Of a stretch of DNA of 64,000 nucleotides, positions 35,453 to 45,402 are shown in pieces. The stretch is from assembly GCA_029881995.1 (NCBI GenBank), contig JAOULO010000008.1:1-64000 (forward strand). Direction: 5' to 3'. The notes below the pieces were generated by a model, which ran no database searches, was not told the DNA's origin, and was given only the letters and a program-made list of their open reading frames with translations. Position 1 is the first letter of the stretch. Each line of letters starts with the position of its first letter. The translations under genes were made by a program, and so were the position numbers. The stretch comes from Gammaproteobacteria bacterium (lineage in GTDB: Bacteria; Pseudomonadota; Gammaproteobacteria; UBA6429; Thiohalophilaceae).

Positions 35453-36982
35453 TCAGGCGACAATTTTTCGGGCCACAATCTCTGAGAGTTGGGTATCGAT
35501 AGTCTGGCTGTATTCTTCTTTGAGGTCAGTTATCAGGTAAGTTGTAACAGGCTCACTGATTCCTCTGAGTTTAATAGACTGGTTGCGATGGGCAATAATT
35601 TGCCACTGAACATCAGGGTCCTTAACCAGGGAATCGGTAACAACAATCTGATCTTTTTCTGCCACAGTATGTAGACGGGACGCAATATTTACCGCATCAC
35701 CAACAACGGTGTACTGCATACGGTCATTAGATCCCAGGTTCCCTGCCAGCATTTCGCCACTATTAATACCAATCCGGAAATGGATAGGTACCTGGCCATC
35801 AATGATACGTTCTTTATTAAGGATTGTTACCAGGCGTTGAATCATAACTGCGCAGGCGATGGCGTTAAGCTTATGATTCTTGTCTTCTTCAGGGGCTCCA
35901 AAGATCATCATGGCACAGTCACCCATAAATTTATCTATGGTACCGTGGTAGAGGCGGGTAACGATCGAAATATAGGAAAAGTATTCATTGAGCAGGTTGG
36001 CCACTTCTGCAGGCGGGAGTTTCTCTGTGATCGAGGTGAATCCCACGATATCGGCAAATACAGCCGTAGCAGTGACATGTTTACCACCGAGTTTAACATG
36101 GTCGAGGTTTTGCATAATTTGTTTGGCCACACTAGGTGATACAAACCGGGAAAAGGCATTTTCAACCTGGGACTTTTCCAAAAGCCCTGTTGCCATATTG
36201 TTCAAAGAATTCATCAGGAAACCAATTTCATCATTACGCTTTTCTTCAAGGCGGAATTTATAGTTTCCAGAGCTAATTGCTCTACTGGCATCCATCAGAT
36301 CGTTAATAGGACGAGTGAGTCGTTTACCCAGATAAAATGCTGTGATCACGCCCAGTATAATCATGATAATAGTGGCAGCAATAATTGCCTGAATGGTCTG
36401 AGCAATAGCGATATGCATGCTTGATTTGTTAAAGATTACCAGGGCATGCCCAATAATCAGGTTCTGGAATGTAACAGGAATCAAATAAGAAATGACCTCT
36501 ATTTCATTTCCCTGAGTATCACCACTGTTCCATTCAATGGCATAGGTTGTCTCATCTAGCTGAGCCGCAGAACGGTATAAGCTAATGATATCCTTGGTTG
36601 GTGTCATTCCTGAGTTGGCGATGACCTTTCCCTCTTCATTATATACAACACTTCCGAGTGTATTTTTGTTGGCTGTCAGGTTACTGGTAGTCACCATTAA
36701 ACTCAGTGTGTCGTCTGAAAGTATCAGTTCCTTGGAGGATTCAGCCAGCTGGTTTACGACCGTCTTACCAAAATCATTCATTTGCTGACCGAGGATACGA
36801 GTCTGGTTATTGGTGACAACCACACCCAGTAGCACCATGCTCACGGCAATCAATAGCGTCAGTACCAGGGCAAGCTTATGGGCGATACCAAATTTGTCGG
36901 GGAGAAACTGAGCAACATAGGGGGCCAGCCAGTTTCTACAAACCAGGAATCTTGGCTTTAGCCATTCAAGAATTGATGTCAT
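35453..36982 (-). CDS. Membrane class III adenylate/guanylate cyclase with HAMP
   Basis: This protein of about 509 aa has TM1 (KLALVLTLLIAVSMVLLGVVV), a periplasmic sensor of about 115 residues, TM2 (AIIAATIIMIILGVITAFYLG), HAMP, and a C-terminal class III cyclase domain. Metal-binding Asp are in AVFADIVGFTS and DKFMGDCAMMIFG; the purine-binding Lys is that in IDKFMGD. VVGDAVNIASRL is also present. The substrate Lys favours ATP, so cAMP is the likely product. ATG 36982 is preferred for AAAGG 4-5 nt upstream; the frame stays open to 37126. Confidence 0.85.
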   Translation of the reverse strand: MTSILEWLKPRFLVCRNWLAPYVAQFLPDKFGIAHKLALVLTLLIAVSMVLLGVVVTNNQTRILGQQMNDFGKTVVNQLAESSKELILSDDTLSLMVTTSNLTANKNTLGSVVYNEEGKVIANSGMTPTKDIISLYRSAAQLDETTYAIEWNSGDTQGNEIEVISYLIPVTFQNLIIGHALVIFNKSSMHIAIAQTIQAIIAATIIMIILGVITAFYLGKRLTRPINDLMDASRAISSGNYKFRLEEKRNDEIGFLMNSLNNMATGLLEKSQVENAFSRFVSPSVAKQIMQNLDHVKLGGKHVTATAVFADIVGFTSITEKLPPAEVANLLNEYFSYISIVTRLYHGTIDKFMGDCAMMIFGAPEEDKNHKLNAIACAVMIQRLVTILNKERIIDGQVPIHFRIGINSGEMLAGNLGSNDRMQYTVVGDAVNIASRLHTVAEKDQIVVTDSLVKDPDVQWQIIAHRNQSIKLRGISEPVTTYLITDLKEEYSQTIDTQLSEIVARKIVA

Positions 36983-37250
36983 ATGACCTTTGGGCATAGT
37001 CTCAAAATAGTCAGTTTTTACAAGTAAATTAGGCGTGAAGAATATCTTGTAAATCAAATAGTAACACAATTTTTGTGATTTCTGGAGAAGCTTCATGGCG
37101 TTCTGAAATCCAGTCAATGAGATCATAGCACTTATCCTGTAATGATCTTTTTTCGATTGTATAAATATTAATCATTCGAAGTAGAAGTTAGGAGCAGTTC
37201 GCATTTTTTGTTCAAATTTCACTTTTATGTTGACCATGCTATCTGTATGG

Positions 37251-37268
37251 AGTGGCAGGCATGCCACT
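37251..37268. repeat. Perfect 7-bp hairpin upstream of htpX-like gene
   Basis: AGTGGCA and TGCCACT flank the 4-nt loop GGCA in the divergent region between the cyclase and protease genes. It could be an operator. A TTGACC sequence (37230-37235) lies 15 nt before it. Otherwise this 360-bp divergent region shows no gene. Confidence 0.35.
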
Positions 37269-37343
37269 ATAGTAACTATGCTCAACTTAGGGTAAATCAG
37301 GAGTAAAATACGGGAAGATCACCCGATACGATATTCGACGTTT

Positions 37344-38246
37344 ATGAATGACAGTAATCAAAAATTAGTTCATACCCTGGGATGGTTTTCCCTTGTTAAT
37401 TTAGGGATATTTATTCAGGCCAGTCTTAGCCTCAGTATCCTGGGATTGGATGGTTACCTGAGCCAGTATGGAATCAGTATGCTGGAAATCAGTCTGGGTG
37501 TGGCTGGTATCGGGGTATTTGGTGCCCTGGTCATGATACTGGCATCAAAACCCATTATCTGTCTTTTTTTGAAACCAACCTCGGCAAAGAATAGTAAGGA
37601 CACCAAGGTACAACAGCTCAGGCTTATTGTAGAAATACAGGCTGAAAAAGCCGATATACCTGTGCCTAGCCTGGCTGTATATTCATCAGAAGAAATTAAT
37701 GCCTTTGCGATAGGAACAGGTGGCCGGCATAGTATGCTGGTAGTCAGCCAGAAATTACTGGATAGTCTCAGTCTGGACGAACTATCAGCGGTAGTGGGGC
37801 ATGAACTGACCCATATCGCCAATGGTGATATGTTGACCCTGACCCTGATTCAGGGTGTGGTCAATATGTGTGTTCATTTTCCTGCCCATATCCTGGGACA
37901 GTTATTTGACCGCCTGGTGTTCCGTGATCCTCATCGAGCCCCCGTGACCAGGGCCATAAGCATAATACTACAGCTGTTACTGGCCGGACTGGCGAGTCTG
38001 GTGGTCATGTGGTTTAGCCGCCAGCGAGAGTTCACTGCCGATGTGGGAGGGGCTAAACTGGCCGGTCACGGAGAGATGATGGCCGCTTTACGATCACTGC
38101 AGACGGATGTTGATACCGAGCCTTCGATGTACCCCTTTGTGGTATTTGGAATGAACAGTCATATCCTTCATGGCAGTCTATTGCGTTATTTTTCCTCCCA
38201 TCCAAGCATTCAGGAGAGAATTCAGGCCCTGGCAAAAGTCCAGTAG
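37344..38246 (+). CDS. htpX: HtpX-like M48 membrane metalloprotease
   Basis: This 300-aa integral membrane zinc protease takes part in inner-membrane protein quality control. Two N-terminal membrane segments (about residues 12-32 and 48-68) are followed by the catalytic motif VGHELTHIANGD (H153, E154, H157) and the third ligand E229 in RQREFTAD; two more segments lie between (about 165-185 and 205-225). The C terminus HPSIQERIQAL is family-typical. It runs divergently from the cyclase gene. Confidence 0.93.
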   Translation: MNDSNQKLVHTLGWFSLVNLGIFIQASLSLSILGLDGYLSQYGISMLEISLGVAGIGVFGALVMILASKPIICLFLKPTSAKNSKDTKVQQLRLIVEIQAEKADIPVPSLAVYSSEEINAFAIGTGGRHSMLVVSQKLLDSLSLDELSAVVGHELTHIANGDMLTLTLIQGVVNMCVHFPAHILGQLFDRLVFRDPHRAPVTRAISIILQLLLAGLASLVVMWFSRQREFTADVGGAKLAGHGEMMAALRSLQTDVDTEPSMYPFVVFGMNSHILHGSLLRYFSSHPSIQERIQALAKVQ

Positions 38247-38305
38247 TGGGTTTGTGCTGGCAGGTAAGTTAAAATACTGCCTTTATTGCTGGAGGTAGTA
38301 GAGAA

Positions 38306-39547
38306 ATGACCCTGATTCGTCCTTTTGCCGGGTTACGACCCGTCCCGGAACAAGCAGAGGCCGTAGTGGCCCCCCCTTATGATGTATTGAATACAGAAGA
38401 GGCTCGAGTTCGGGCGGAAGGGCGTCCTTATAGCTTTTTACATATATCCAAACCAGAAATCGATTTACCGGCTGGTACTGACCCCTTTAGTGCCGAAGTG
38501 TATGCCAAAGGTGCAGAGAATCTTTCTAATATGCAGCAACAGGGAATTCTCAAACAGGATTCACAACCCTGTTACTACCTTTACCGTCTGATTATGGATG
38601 GTCACCAACAAACGGGTCTGGTCGCTGTGGCCTCAGTCCCGGATTATGATACCAACCGAATCAGAAAACATGAATTTACCCGACCTGATAAAGAAGATGA
38701 TCGCGTGCGCCAGGTCGATGCCCTCAATGCCCAGACAGGACCTGTTTTTCTGACCTACCGTCATAATAGTCAGGTCGATACCCTGGTTGAAAAGGTCTGT
38801 CAGGAGAAGCCTGAGTATAATCTCACTGCTGATGATGGTGTTCAGCATACGATCTGGGTTGTTAAAGATGCCGCACAGATTAATGAACTGACACAGGTTT
38901 TTGATGCAATGGACTGCCTGTATATTGCCGATGGCCATCATCGTTCTGCTGCAGGTTCACGTGTTGCCGCCATGCGTAAGGAAGCTAATACACAGCACAC
39001 GGGTGATGAATCTTACAACTATTTTCTGAGTGTGATATTCCCTGACAATCAGATGAAGATCCTGGATTACAACCGTGTTATCAAAGACCTTAACGGCATG
39101 GACACACAGTCTTTTATTCAGGCCGTTTCAGAAAGTTTTAACTGCCAACAGGTAAATGCCCCAGTGAAGCCGGCAGGTCCGGGTGAATTTGGAATGTATC
39201 TTGAGGGACAATGGTACAGGTTGACGATTAATGATGAATTGATACCAAAAGATGACCCTGTTAAACGTCTTGATGTTAGCCTGTTACAGGATAATCTGGT
39301 CGAACCTATTCTTGGAGTTTCAGATCCAAGACGTGATAAAAGAATTGATTTTGTCGGTGGTATACGTGGGCTTTCCGAACTGGAGAAGCGGGTAAATAGT
39401 GGTGAGATGGCGGTGGCCTTTTCACTTTATGCTACCAGTCTTGATGCCTTAATGTCAGTTGCTGATGCAAATGAGGTAATGCCACCGAAATCAACCTGGT
39501 TTGAACCCAAATTGGCGGATGGCCTGGTATCCCATGTGCTGGATTAG
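38306..39547 (+). CDS. DUF1015 domain protein
   Basis: This 413-aa protein matches the DUF1015 family along its length: IRPFAGLRPVPEQAEAVVAPPYDV at the start (in parts), SFLHISKPE, RHEFT-like IRKHEFTRPDKEDDR, and ADGHHRSAAGSRV. The function is not established. No membrane segment or signal is present. It follows htpX in the same direction and ends just before a bidirectional stem-loop. Confidence 0.9.
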   Translation: MTLIRPFAGLRPVPEQAEAVVAPPYDVLNTEEARVRAEGRPYSFLHISKPEIDLPAGTDPFSAEVYAKGAENLSNMQQQGILKQDSQPCYYLYRLIMDGHQQTGLVAVASVPDYDTNRIRKHEFTRPDKEDDRVRQVDALNAQTGPVFLTYRHNSQVDTLVEKVCQEKPEYNLTADDGVQHTIWVVKDAAQINELTQVFDAMDCLYIADGHHRSAAGSRVAAMRKEANTQHTGDESYNYFLSVIFPDNQMKILDYNRVIKDLNGMDTQSFIQAVSESFNCQQVNAPVKPAGPGEFGMYLEGQWYRLTINDELIPKDDPVKRLDVSLLQDNLVEPILGVSDPRRDKRIDFVGGIRGLSELEKRVNSGEMAVAFSLYATSLDALMSVADANEVMPPKSTWFEPKLADGLVSHVLD

Positions 39548-39556
39548 ATGAAATAA

Positions 39557-39583
39557 AGGCTCACTGATTAAATCAGTGAGCCT
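39557..39583. terminator. Bidirectional terminator between the DUF1015 and FimX-like genes
   Basis: A perfect 12-bp inverted repeat, AGGCTCACTGAT and ATCAGTGAGCCT with loop TAA, lies between convergent genes. The last codons and TGA of the FimX-like gene are inside the stem. T/A-rich sequence flanks the left side (AAATAAA), serving the leftward transcript. Confidence 0.7.
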
Positions 39584-41657
39584 CTTCAAAATCGTAATTT
39601 AATTCAGTTCCTGGTTGTTGCAGGAAATGGCCCTGGATAAAGTTAACACTGCATTGCCAGAGTACGGCCAGACTATTGGCATCTTCAACAAAGGCGGCAA
39701 TCGTCTGAATATTTCTGGAAGATGCCTCTTCTGCTATCGATTTTACTTTCTCCTGATTTTCCATGCTCTGGGGTAGGTTTATAATCAGGTCCATATGTAC
39801 CTTAATGTAATTGACAGAGATGTGCTTCAGTGACTGGAAGGTGTTTTGTTCCACTCCAAAATTCTCAAGTGATGTGCGGCAGTTTAATTCTCTCAGACCA
39901 TTGATAACCTGTTTCGCCTGTTTCAGGTAATTGAGTGCGGTTTCTTCGCTGATTTCCAGAACTATATTATTAGGATCGATTTTACTGGCATGTAATCGTT
40001 CCCTGAACCAGCCAAGAAATTCTTCATCACAAAGTGAACTTGCTGATAATTTAACAAAGAAACGTGTTTGTTCTCCGGCCTGTTGTTTTTGAGATAATAG
40101 CATCAGGGTATTCATTATGACCCAGCGATCAATAAAGTTCATCATGTGCATTTGCTCAGCCGCTGGAATGAATTCACGTGGTGCTATTTCTTCATTTTCA
40201 TCATCCAGCATCCGAACCAGAACTTCATAATGAGCACCAGGTTCTCCATGTAAACTGACGATAGGCTGGAAAACCAGTTTGAAGTGATTGGTCTTCAGCG
40301 CCTGTTTGATCTTCTGTCCCCAATGACTAACCTGTTCATGCTCAGCCATATCTTCAATCGCTGGGTTATACAGATGATTGCGATTACCACCATCTTTCTG
40401 CGCCTGCTGACAGCCTTTTTCGGCTCTTTTGATACACTCATCGGCATGGGTTGCAGTTTCGTTGATTAAGCTAATACCTATACTGGCTGAAGTTGTGATT
40501 GATTGTTCACCAATTTCGCAGATATGTTCATGAATTAGTTTACACAGTGATGCAGCTATATTGCTTGCCTTACGCGTATCTACATCATCTATTAGTAGGA
40601 CAAACACTGGTCCTGCATATCGGGCAATAATCCCAATTTCACTGATACGACTTTGTAGCATACCAGCGACTTCTGTGAGCAGCATATCAGCTGTGGAAAT
40701 GCCATCTGTCTCTTTTAATTCGTCATACTTATCCAGTGTAATAAATAGTAATGCGCCACGTGTTCTGCCTTCGATGGCTCGTGCAATGAGCATGTCAAGT
40801 TGTTCAATGAAAAAGTTTCGGTTGTATAAGCCAGTCAACAGATCCTGTTGAGTCATTGCACTGAGTTTTTGTTCCAGCTCCTTGCTCATTGTCTGGTCGC
40901 GGATAATGATCTGGGTGCAGGCTTCACCCTCCATGCTGGCAGGAGAGAATTCCATAGTGATCTTAAATTGTTTACCCGCGACATGCTGGCCATGCACATC
41001 CAGGGTGCTCGCCATGACATTTCCCTTTGTATAACTACGTAAAAACTCTTTTAAGGTCGAATGGTCTTCACTGCTGACCATATCCATAATTGGCAGGCCC
41101 TGAATATCATCCTGATCTTCATAACCGAACATATTCAGGTAGGCATTATTGGCATAGATATGCATTCCATCATGGACATAGGCAATGGCATCTCGAGAAC
41201 TGTCTATCAGAGCACGTGCACGCTTTTCAGTTTCATGCAGCATTTGTTCACATCTACGGTGGGCACGTCGATCTTTCAGATCAGATAATTCACGTTTAAT
41301 AACATGCTTGAGACGCTCTGCATGGTTTTCTGGAATAGTATCTCGCGCACCATGTTTGAGAATTTCATTTTGTTTATTTTCCGGGCTACCTGCAGGTATC
41401 ACGGCAATAAAGGGGATATCTCGGCCAGAATTATTTATCACATCTATCGCTTGTCTGGCGGACAGACCGGGTGAATTGAGTTTACCCAGGATCAGGTCGA
41501 CCGGGTTATCATCCAGAGTAGTGAGCATATCCTCTTCATTATCGACACTCATGTCTCTGACAATATGACCGGCTTTTCTCAATATATTGATATAGGCTTC
41601 GGCCTCTTCAGAGGATTCAAAAATGGTGAGAAGTCTGAGTAGTTTATCGCTATCCAT
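39573..41657 (-). CDS. FimX-like c-di-GMP receptor (REC-PAS-degenerate GGDEF-degenerate EAL)
   Basis: This protein of about 694 aa has a degenerate receiver domain (1-125), PAS (150-255), GGDEF-like (275-425) and EAL-like domains (450-690). The GGDEF motif is replaced by YAGPVF and the EAL motif by EVL (YEVLVRM). Downstream catalytic positions are also altered: KLSASSL, EISEETA and LENFGVE. The layout and EVL match FimX, which binds rather than turns over c-di-GMP and promotes type IV pilus assembly and twitching. The start is uncertain (ATG 41657 or TTG 41666). The next gene upstream may be a partner. Confidence 0.85.
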   Translation of the reverse strand: MDSDKLLRLLTIFESSEEAEAYINILRKAGHIVRDMSVDNEEDMLTTLDDNPVDLILGKLNSPGLSARQAIDVINNSGRDIPFIAVIPAGSPENKQNEILKHGARDTIPENHAERLKHVIKRELSDLKDRRAHRRCEQMLHETEKRARALIDSSRDAIAYVHDGMHIYANNAYLNMFGYEDQDDIQGLPIMDMVSSEDHSTLKEFLRSYTKGNVMASTLDVHGQHVAGKQFKITMEFSPASMEGEACTQIIIRDQTMSKELEQKLSAMTQQDLLTGLYNRNFFIEQLDMLIARAIEGRTRGALLFITLDKYDELKETDGISTADMLLTEVAGMLQSRISEIGIIARYAGPVFVLLIDDVDTRKASNIAASLCKLIHEHICEIGEQSITTSASIGISLINETATHADECIKRAEKGCQQAQKDGGNRNHLYNPAIEDMAEHEQVSHWGQKIKQALKTNHFKLVFQPIVSLHGEPGAHYEVLVRMLDDENEEIAPREFIPAAEQMHMMNFIDRWVIMNTLMLLSQKQQAGEQTRFFVKLSASSLCDEEFLGWFRERLHASKIDPNNIVLEISEETALNYLKQAKQVINGLRELNCRTSLENFGVEQNTFQSLKHISVNYIKVHMDLIINLPQSMENQEKVKSIAEEASSRNIQTIAAFVEDANSLAVLWQCSVNFIQGHFLQQPGTELNYDFEEAH

Positions 41658-41788
41658 CAGGGGCAAGCTGTCCAGTCAATATCGTTATTATGAAATTTAG
41701 GTATTTATTATAATAGAATAAACAGCGGGAAATATATTCAGCCACAGATTATTCGAATTATTGAACTCTGAAGGGGGCTTGAATCAGA

Positions 41789-43615
41789 TTATCGACCAGA
41801 TTGAATCGAAATCTTCCTTATCATCCGGCCCTGTCTGTTAGTCGGTTCTTCTTTTTCTGTCTGTTCTGCCACATCAAACTCGAATTGGGCAAAAAAGCCG
41901 GTATTTCTTAACTGTTTGGTCAGGGATATTCCCATACGTTTACCCAGAATGCGCATTTCCAGCTGGTTGCCTACTCGAAAGGGGACCGGGCCTGTAATCA
42001 GAGTTTTAGGTTGTTTGATGGCAGGCAATTCGGGCAACATCAAGGTTCGCTTATAGTCCTCATCATTTTCAGAAAAGGCCGACTTGATTCCGATGGCGGC
42101 TGCATCGGGGGTGAGCATTTCAACACCAAGGGACACGCCCTGTTCTTTAATCTGTTTCATCCATTTAACAACTCCAATACCCCATTTCCAGGTATGTCCA
42201 TCACCACTTCGCTGGATTCCAACCAGTTCCCCTACCTGGATATTAGTATCACTGGTAGGTTTATTGGCAATACAGTAGCCGTTTGCGCTTTCATTTACCA
42301 TGGCCCAGGTCTCGATGTGGTAATAACTCTGGCCTACATGTAAATTAATCTGGGTATCGTTGTTATCCGGTTCTTCGATTGTCATACCGGGATCAGGTTT
42401 GATACCGGGATAAATCATGTCCCATACATCGGGCTGTGAATCATTAACGTCATTAATGTTAGAACTGCCAAAATGGGCCGTTTTTATGAATTTATCCTTG
42501 GTTTGGCGTGTGTAGCTGGCGGGATCATCCTTTCTGGAGTAATTGCCGTCACTGATAACCTTGTGGGTCGAACTTAGGCCCAGGGTAATACGCAGCTTTT
42601 CATTTTTATGTACCCTTGGGAATTGGCGTTTAGGCACGATACCCCAGGCAATCAACAGGCGACGTAATAAATCATGTGACAGTTCATTACGCTGCATTTC
42701 AATACCTGGCAGGGTGGTAGTTACCATGTCGGTACTGTTTTTCAATTCTTCCTGCACGATCATGGCCAGGTCACCGGTATCGATAATTCGACACTCGGAA
42801 TCATCAGGTTGTTTCTCAGTGGTCAAAGCCAGGGAGCGGGGAGGCGCATGTCCTAACAGGTTTACCGCAAAGTGCGACATTACCGATTGCTCTGTTCGAG
42901 CTGATATATGGCATTGGCGTGACCAGCGTTCAAGGGCTGTATGCACTTTGCTGATTTCACCCTGGCGTAATCTGTAAGGGGACGCCAGGTATGTCAGTAA
43001 CAGGCGAAGGTATTCATGCTGGACGGTGCTGTGCAGATTGTGCTTCCGGTGGGCGTCACTAACATCGATTTTTGTCAGTTTTCTGGCTTCTGCAAAATAA
43101 TACAGCTTATGGATATCAGCCCAGATATTTTTTGGATAAGGTTCATAGGCCTGATAACTGGTGAGCAGGACATGACTCAGGGAGGTCAGACTGCGGTGAA
43201 TCAGTTTGCTTAACAGTTTTTTATCGGTAAACAGGAAGGTATTGGCCAGTACATCCTCAATGGCGATCTTATAGCCCATGGCCTGAGCTGCAAAAATCTC
43301 GCGGCAGGCCGAGGCCACCTTGTAATTTTTATCGGCCAGGGGGAAATTGACACCAACATAGTATTTTTTCATAGTGCTGGTGATATAGAAAATGGGCTCG
43401 CGCATTTTTTCCAGGAAAAAGATGCGCTGCTGGAAAGAATACTGGAGATAGTTAGTGTCTTTTAGAACCCGGTATATGAGACGCGCGGTCTCGCCCAGAT
43501 TTGCCCGTGGTAAATCTGCTATCCATGGTTCTAGTTTTTTGGCCCTAATATCGAACGAGTTTTTATCTGGTTTGGTCCGTTCCGGTATTTCCAGGCCAAT
43601 CTGAGTCCGTGCCAC
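41789..43615 (-). CDS. Probable c-di-GMP effector with C-terminal PilZ-like domain
   Basis: This is a 608-aa cytoplasmic protein. The N-terminal 300 residues are helical (DLPRANLGETARLIYRVLKD onward in parts). The C-terminal third holds small beta-rich segments including IQVGELVGIQRSG and WGIGVVKWMKQ then GVSLGVEML, resembling the PilZ-like part of a gammaproteobacterial family annotated as c-di-GMP effectors. The classical RxxxR motif is not evident, so binding is uncertain. It is immediately upstream of the FimX-like gene (130 nt gap), supporting a shared surface-motility pathway. Confidence 0.6.
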   Translation of the reverse strand: MARTQIGLEIPERTKPDKNSFDIRAKKLEPWIADLPRANLGETARLIYRVLKDTNYLQYSFQQRIFFLEKMREPIFYITSTMKKYYVGVNFPLADKNYKVASACREIFAAQAMGYKIAIEDVLANTFLFTDKKLLSKLIHRSLTSLSHVLLTSYQAYEPYPKNIWADIHKLYYFAEARKLTKIDVSDAHRKHNLHSTVQHEYLRLLLTYLASPYRLRQGEISKVHTALERWSRQCHISARTEQSVMSHFAVNLLGHAPPRSLALTTEKQPDDSECRIIDTGDLAMIVQEELKNSTDMVTTTLPGIEMQRNELSHDLLRRLLIAWGIVPKRQFPRVHKNEKLRITLGLSSTHKVISDGNYSRKDDPASYTRQTKDKFIKTAHFGSSNINDVNDSQPDVWDMIYPGIKPDPGMTIEEPDNNDTQINLHVGQSYYHIETWAMVNESANGYCIANKPTSDTNIQVGELVGIQRSGDGHTWKWGIGVVKWMKQIKEQGVSLGVEMLTPDAAAIGIKSAFSENDEDYKRTLMLPELPAIKQPKTLITGPVPFRVGNQLEMRILGKRMGISLTKQLRNTGFFAQFEFDVAEQTEKEEPTNRQGRMIRKISIQSGR

Positions 43616-43747
43616 TAACGTTTACACCCTTAAAAAACTGTTAGATTTGTATAAAATTTCCCCAAGTCATTGAATTATGACCTATTTACTTGACATTGGA
43701 CAAGTATAGATTGACATATTTTTCATGCAAGTAAAAAACCATAATAA

Positions 43748-44782
43748 TTATAATAGGTTAGCCTGGATGAGTTGCTTCGAAGCATTCCCTGGAATGTCTC
43801 GTACCAGTTTGGGAACCAGGTAACCGGGAAGGCTATGACTGATCGTTTGTATCAAGCCAATGGCATCCTGATCCGAGACTTCAAAATGGTGAGCTGCTTT
43901 GACTTTGTCTAACTGATGCAGGTAATAGGGCAGGATGCCGGCGGAAAAAAGTCCTCGACTCAGATCACTCAAGGTCTCGGGGGTATCATTAACACCTTTT
44001 AAAAGTACGGACTGGTTTAGTAGTGTTACCCCAAGCTGAGAAAGTCTGCTCAGGGCATGCCTGACTGGTTCATCAATTTCCCGGGCATGATTGCAATGGG
44101 TGACCAGGATGGTTTGCAGAGGCAGTGAAGACAGCCAGTTGAGTAATCCAGTATCAATGCGTTCCGGTAGCACAATAGGTAATCGCGAATGTATCCGCAG
44201 GCGTTTCAGATGGGGTATGTCTGCCAGTTGCTGGCCGAGAAGCTGTAGACGGTGATTGCTTAGACTAAAGGGGTCCCCCCCACTCAAAATGACCTCCTCA
44301 ATTCGGTCATCGGCCCGAATATAGTCCAGGATTTGTGGCAAATTCGGTGGAGTAGAGCTGCTATCGCCATAGGGAAAATGGCGGCGGAAGCAATATCGAC
44401 AATGAATGGCACAGGCACCCGTTGTAATCAGTAAAACCCGCCCGGTGTATTTGTGTATCAGTCCGGGGACTGGGCTCGCATCAAGGTCAGCCACCGGGTC
44501 ATCACTGAATCCTTCAGGAGGGGTATCCAGTTCGCGATGAAGGGGGAGGACTTGTAAAAGCAGGGGATCAGCCGGATTGCCTTTTTCAATCCGTCTGAGA
44601 TAACTCCAGGGAACCCGCAGGGGAAACAGGCTGGCGGCCTTGCTGGCAGCTGGTAATAGGCTACCTGGAAGCTGAAGCTGTTCCAGGAGTATGACCGGGT
44701 CACGAATGGACTCGGCCAGGGATTTTTGCCAGTCTTCAGTCTGCCATGTGCCGGCAATTCGGGTTATCATATCGGACTTCAT
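43748..44782 (-). CDS. epmB: EF-P (R)-beta-lysylation protein EpmB
   Basis: This radical-SAM lysine 2,3-aminomutase-like protein of about 344 aa converts L-alpha-lysine to (R)-beta-lysine for EF-P modification. The radical-SAM cluster motif is [18 protein letters not shown] (CxxxCxxC), followed by [11 protein letters not shown] and a PLP-binding C-terminal half ([24 protein letters not shown]). It is shorter than clostridial aminomutases, as expected for EpmB. It runs divergently from efp (about 40 nt between starts), the conserved arrangement. ATG 44782 is preferred over 44770 or 44818. Confidence 0.93.
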   Translation of the reverse strand: MKSDMITRIAGTWQTEDWQKSLAESIRDPVILLEQLQLPGSLLPAASKAASLFPLRVPWSYLRRIEKGNPADPLLLQVLPLHRELDTPPEGFSDDPVADLDASPVPGLIHKYTGRVLLITTGACAIHCRYCFRRHFPYGDSSSTPPNLPQILDYIRADDRIEEVILSGGDPFSLSNHRLQLLGQQLADIPHLKRLRIHSRLPIVLPERIDTGLLNWLSSLPLQTILVTHCNHAREIDEPVRHALSRLSQLGVTLLNQSVLLKGVNDTPETLSDLSRGLFSAGILPYYLHQLDKVKAAHHFEVSDQDAIGLIQTISHSLPGYLVPKLVRDIPGNASKQLIQANLL

Positions 44783-44821
44783 CGATTTATATTCACCAAA
44801 GTAACGGAACAAGAGCATACC

Positions 44822-45391
44822 ATGGCAAGTTATAGTACAAACGAATTTAAGAGCGGGCTGAAAATCATGATGGACGGTGACCCCTGTGCCATCATCGAAA
44901 ATGAGTTCGTCAAACCCGGCAAGGGCCAGGCCTTTAACCGTGTCAAAATCCGCAATCTGAAAACAGGGCGAGTACTGGAAAAGACCTTTAAGTCAGGTGA
45001 TTCTGTCGAGGCCGCCGATGTCATGGATACGGAAATGCAGTACCTCTACAACGATGGTGAGGCCTGGTATTTCATGCACCCGGAAACCTTTGAACAGTTG
45101 GGCGCCGATGACAAGGCCATCGGTGAGAACCTCAAGTGGCTCAAGGAACAGGATATGTGGACAGTCACCCTGTGGAACGGCGTACCTATCGCGACTACTC
45201 CCCCAAATCACGTCTCCCTGACAGTGACTGAGACTGACCCCGGTGTGCGTGGTGACACCTCAGGTGGTGGCGGCAAACCAGCAACCTGCGATACCGGTGC
45301 AGTTGTACGTGTTCCCCTGTTTATCGATCAAGATGAAACCATCAAGGTGGATACCCGTACAGGTGAATACGTCGGCCGGGTGAAAGACTAA
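44822..45391 (+). CDS. efp: Translation elongation factor P
   Basis: This 189-aa three-domain factor relieves ribosome stalling at polyproline. The modified residue is the Lys in [10 protein letters not shown], the site beta-lysylated by EpmA. Later blocks [18 protein letters not shown] and IFIDQDET-like [19 protein letters not shown] are all present. The start [12 protein letters not shown] is family-standard. epmA follows 11 nt later and epmB is divergent, so factor and modification enzymes are all encoded together. Confidence 0.97.
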   Translation: MASYSTNEFKSGLKIMMDGDPCAIIENEFVKPGKGQAFNRVKIRNLKTGRVLEKTFKSGDSVEAADVMDTEMQYLYNDGEAWYFMHPETFEQLGADDKAIGENLKWLKEQDMWTVTLWNGVPIATTPPNHVSLTVTETDPGVRGDTSGGGGKPATCDTGAVVRVPLFIDQDETIKVDTRTGEYVGRVKD

Positions 45392-45402
45392 GCCAAATTA
45401 GT

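Noticed and set aside
43681..43720. TTGACA-like promoter on the + strand between the effector and epmB genes
   Set aside because: Both neighbours are on the minus strand, so a + strand promoter would have no gene to serve.
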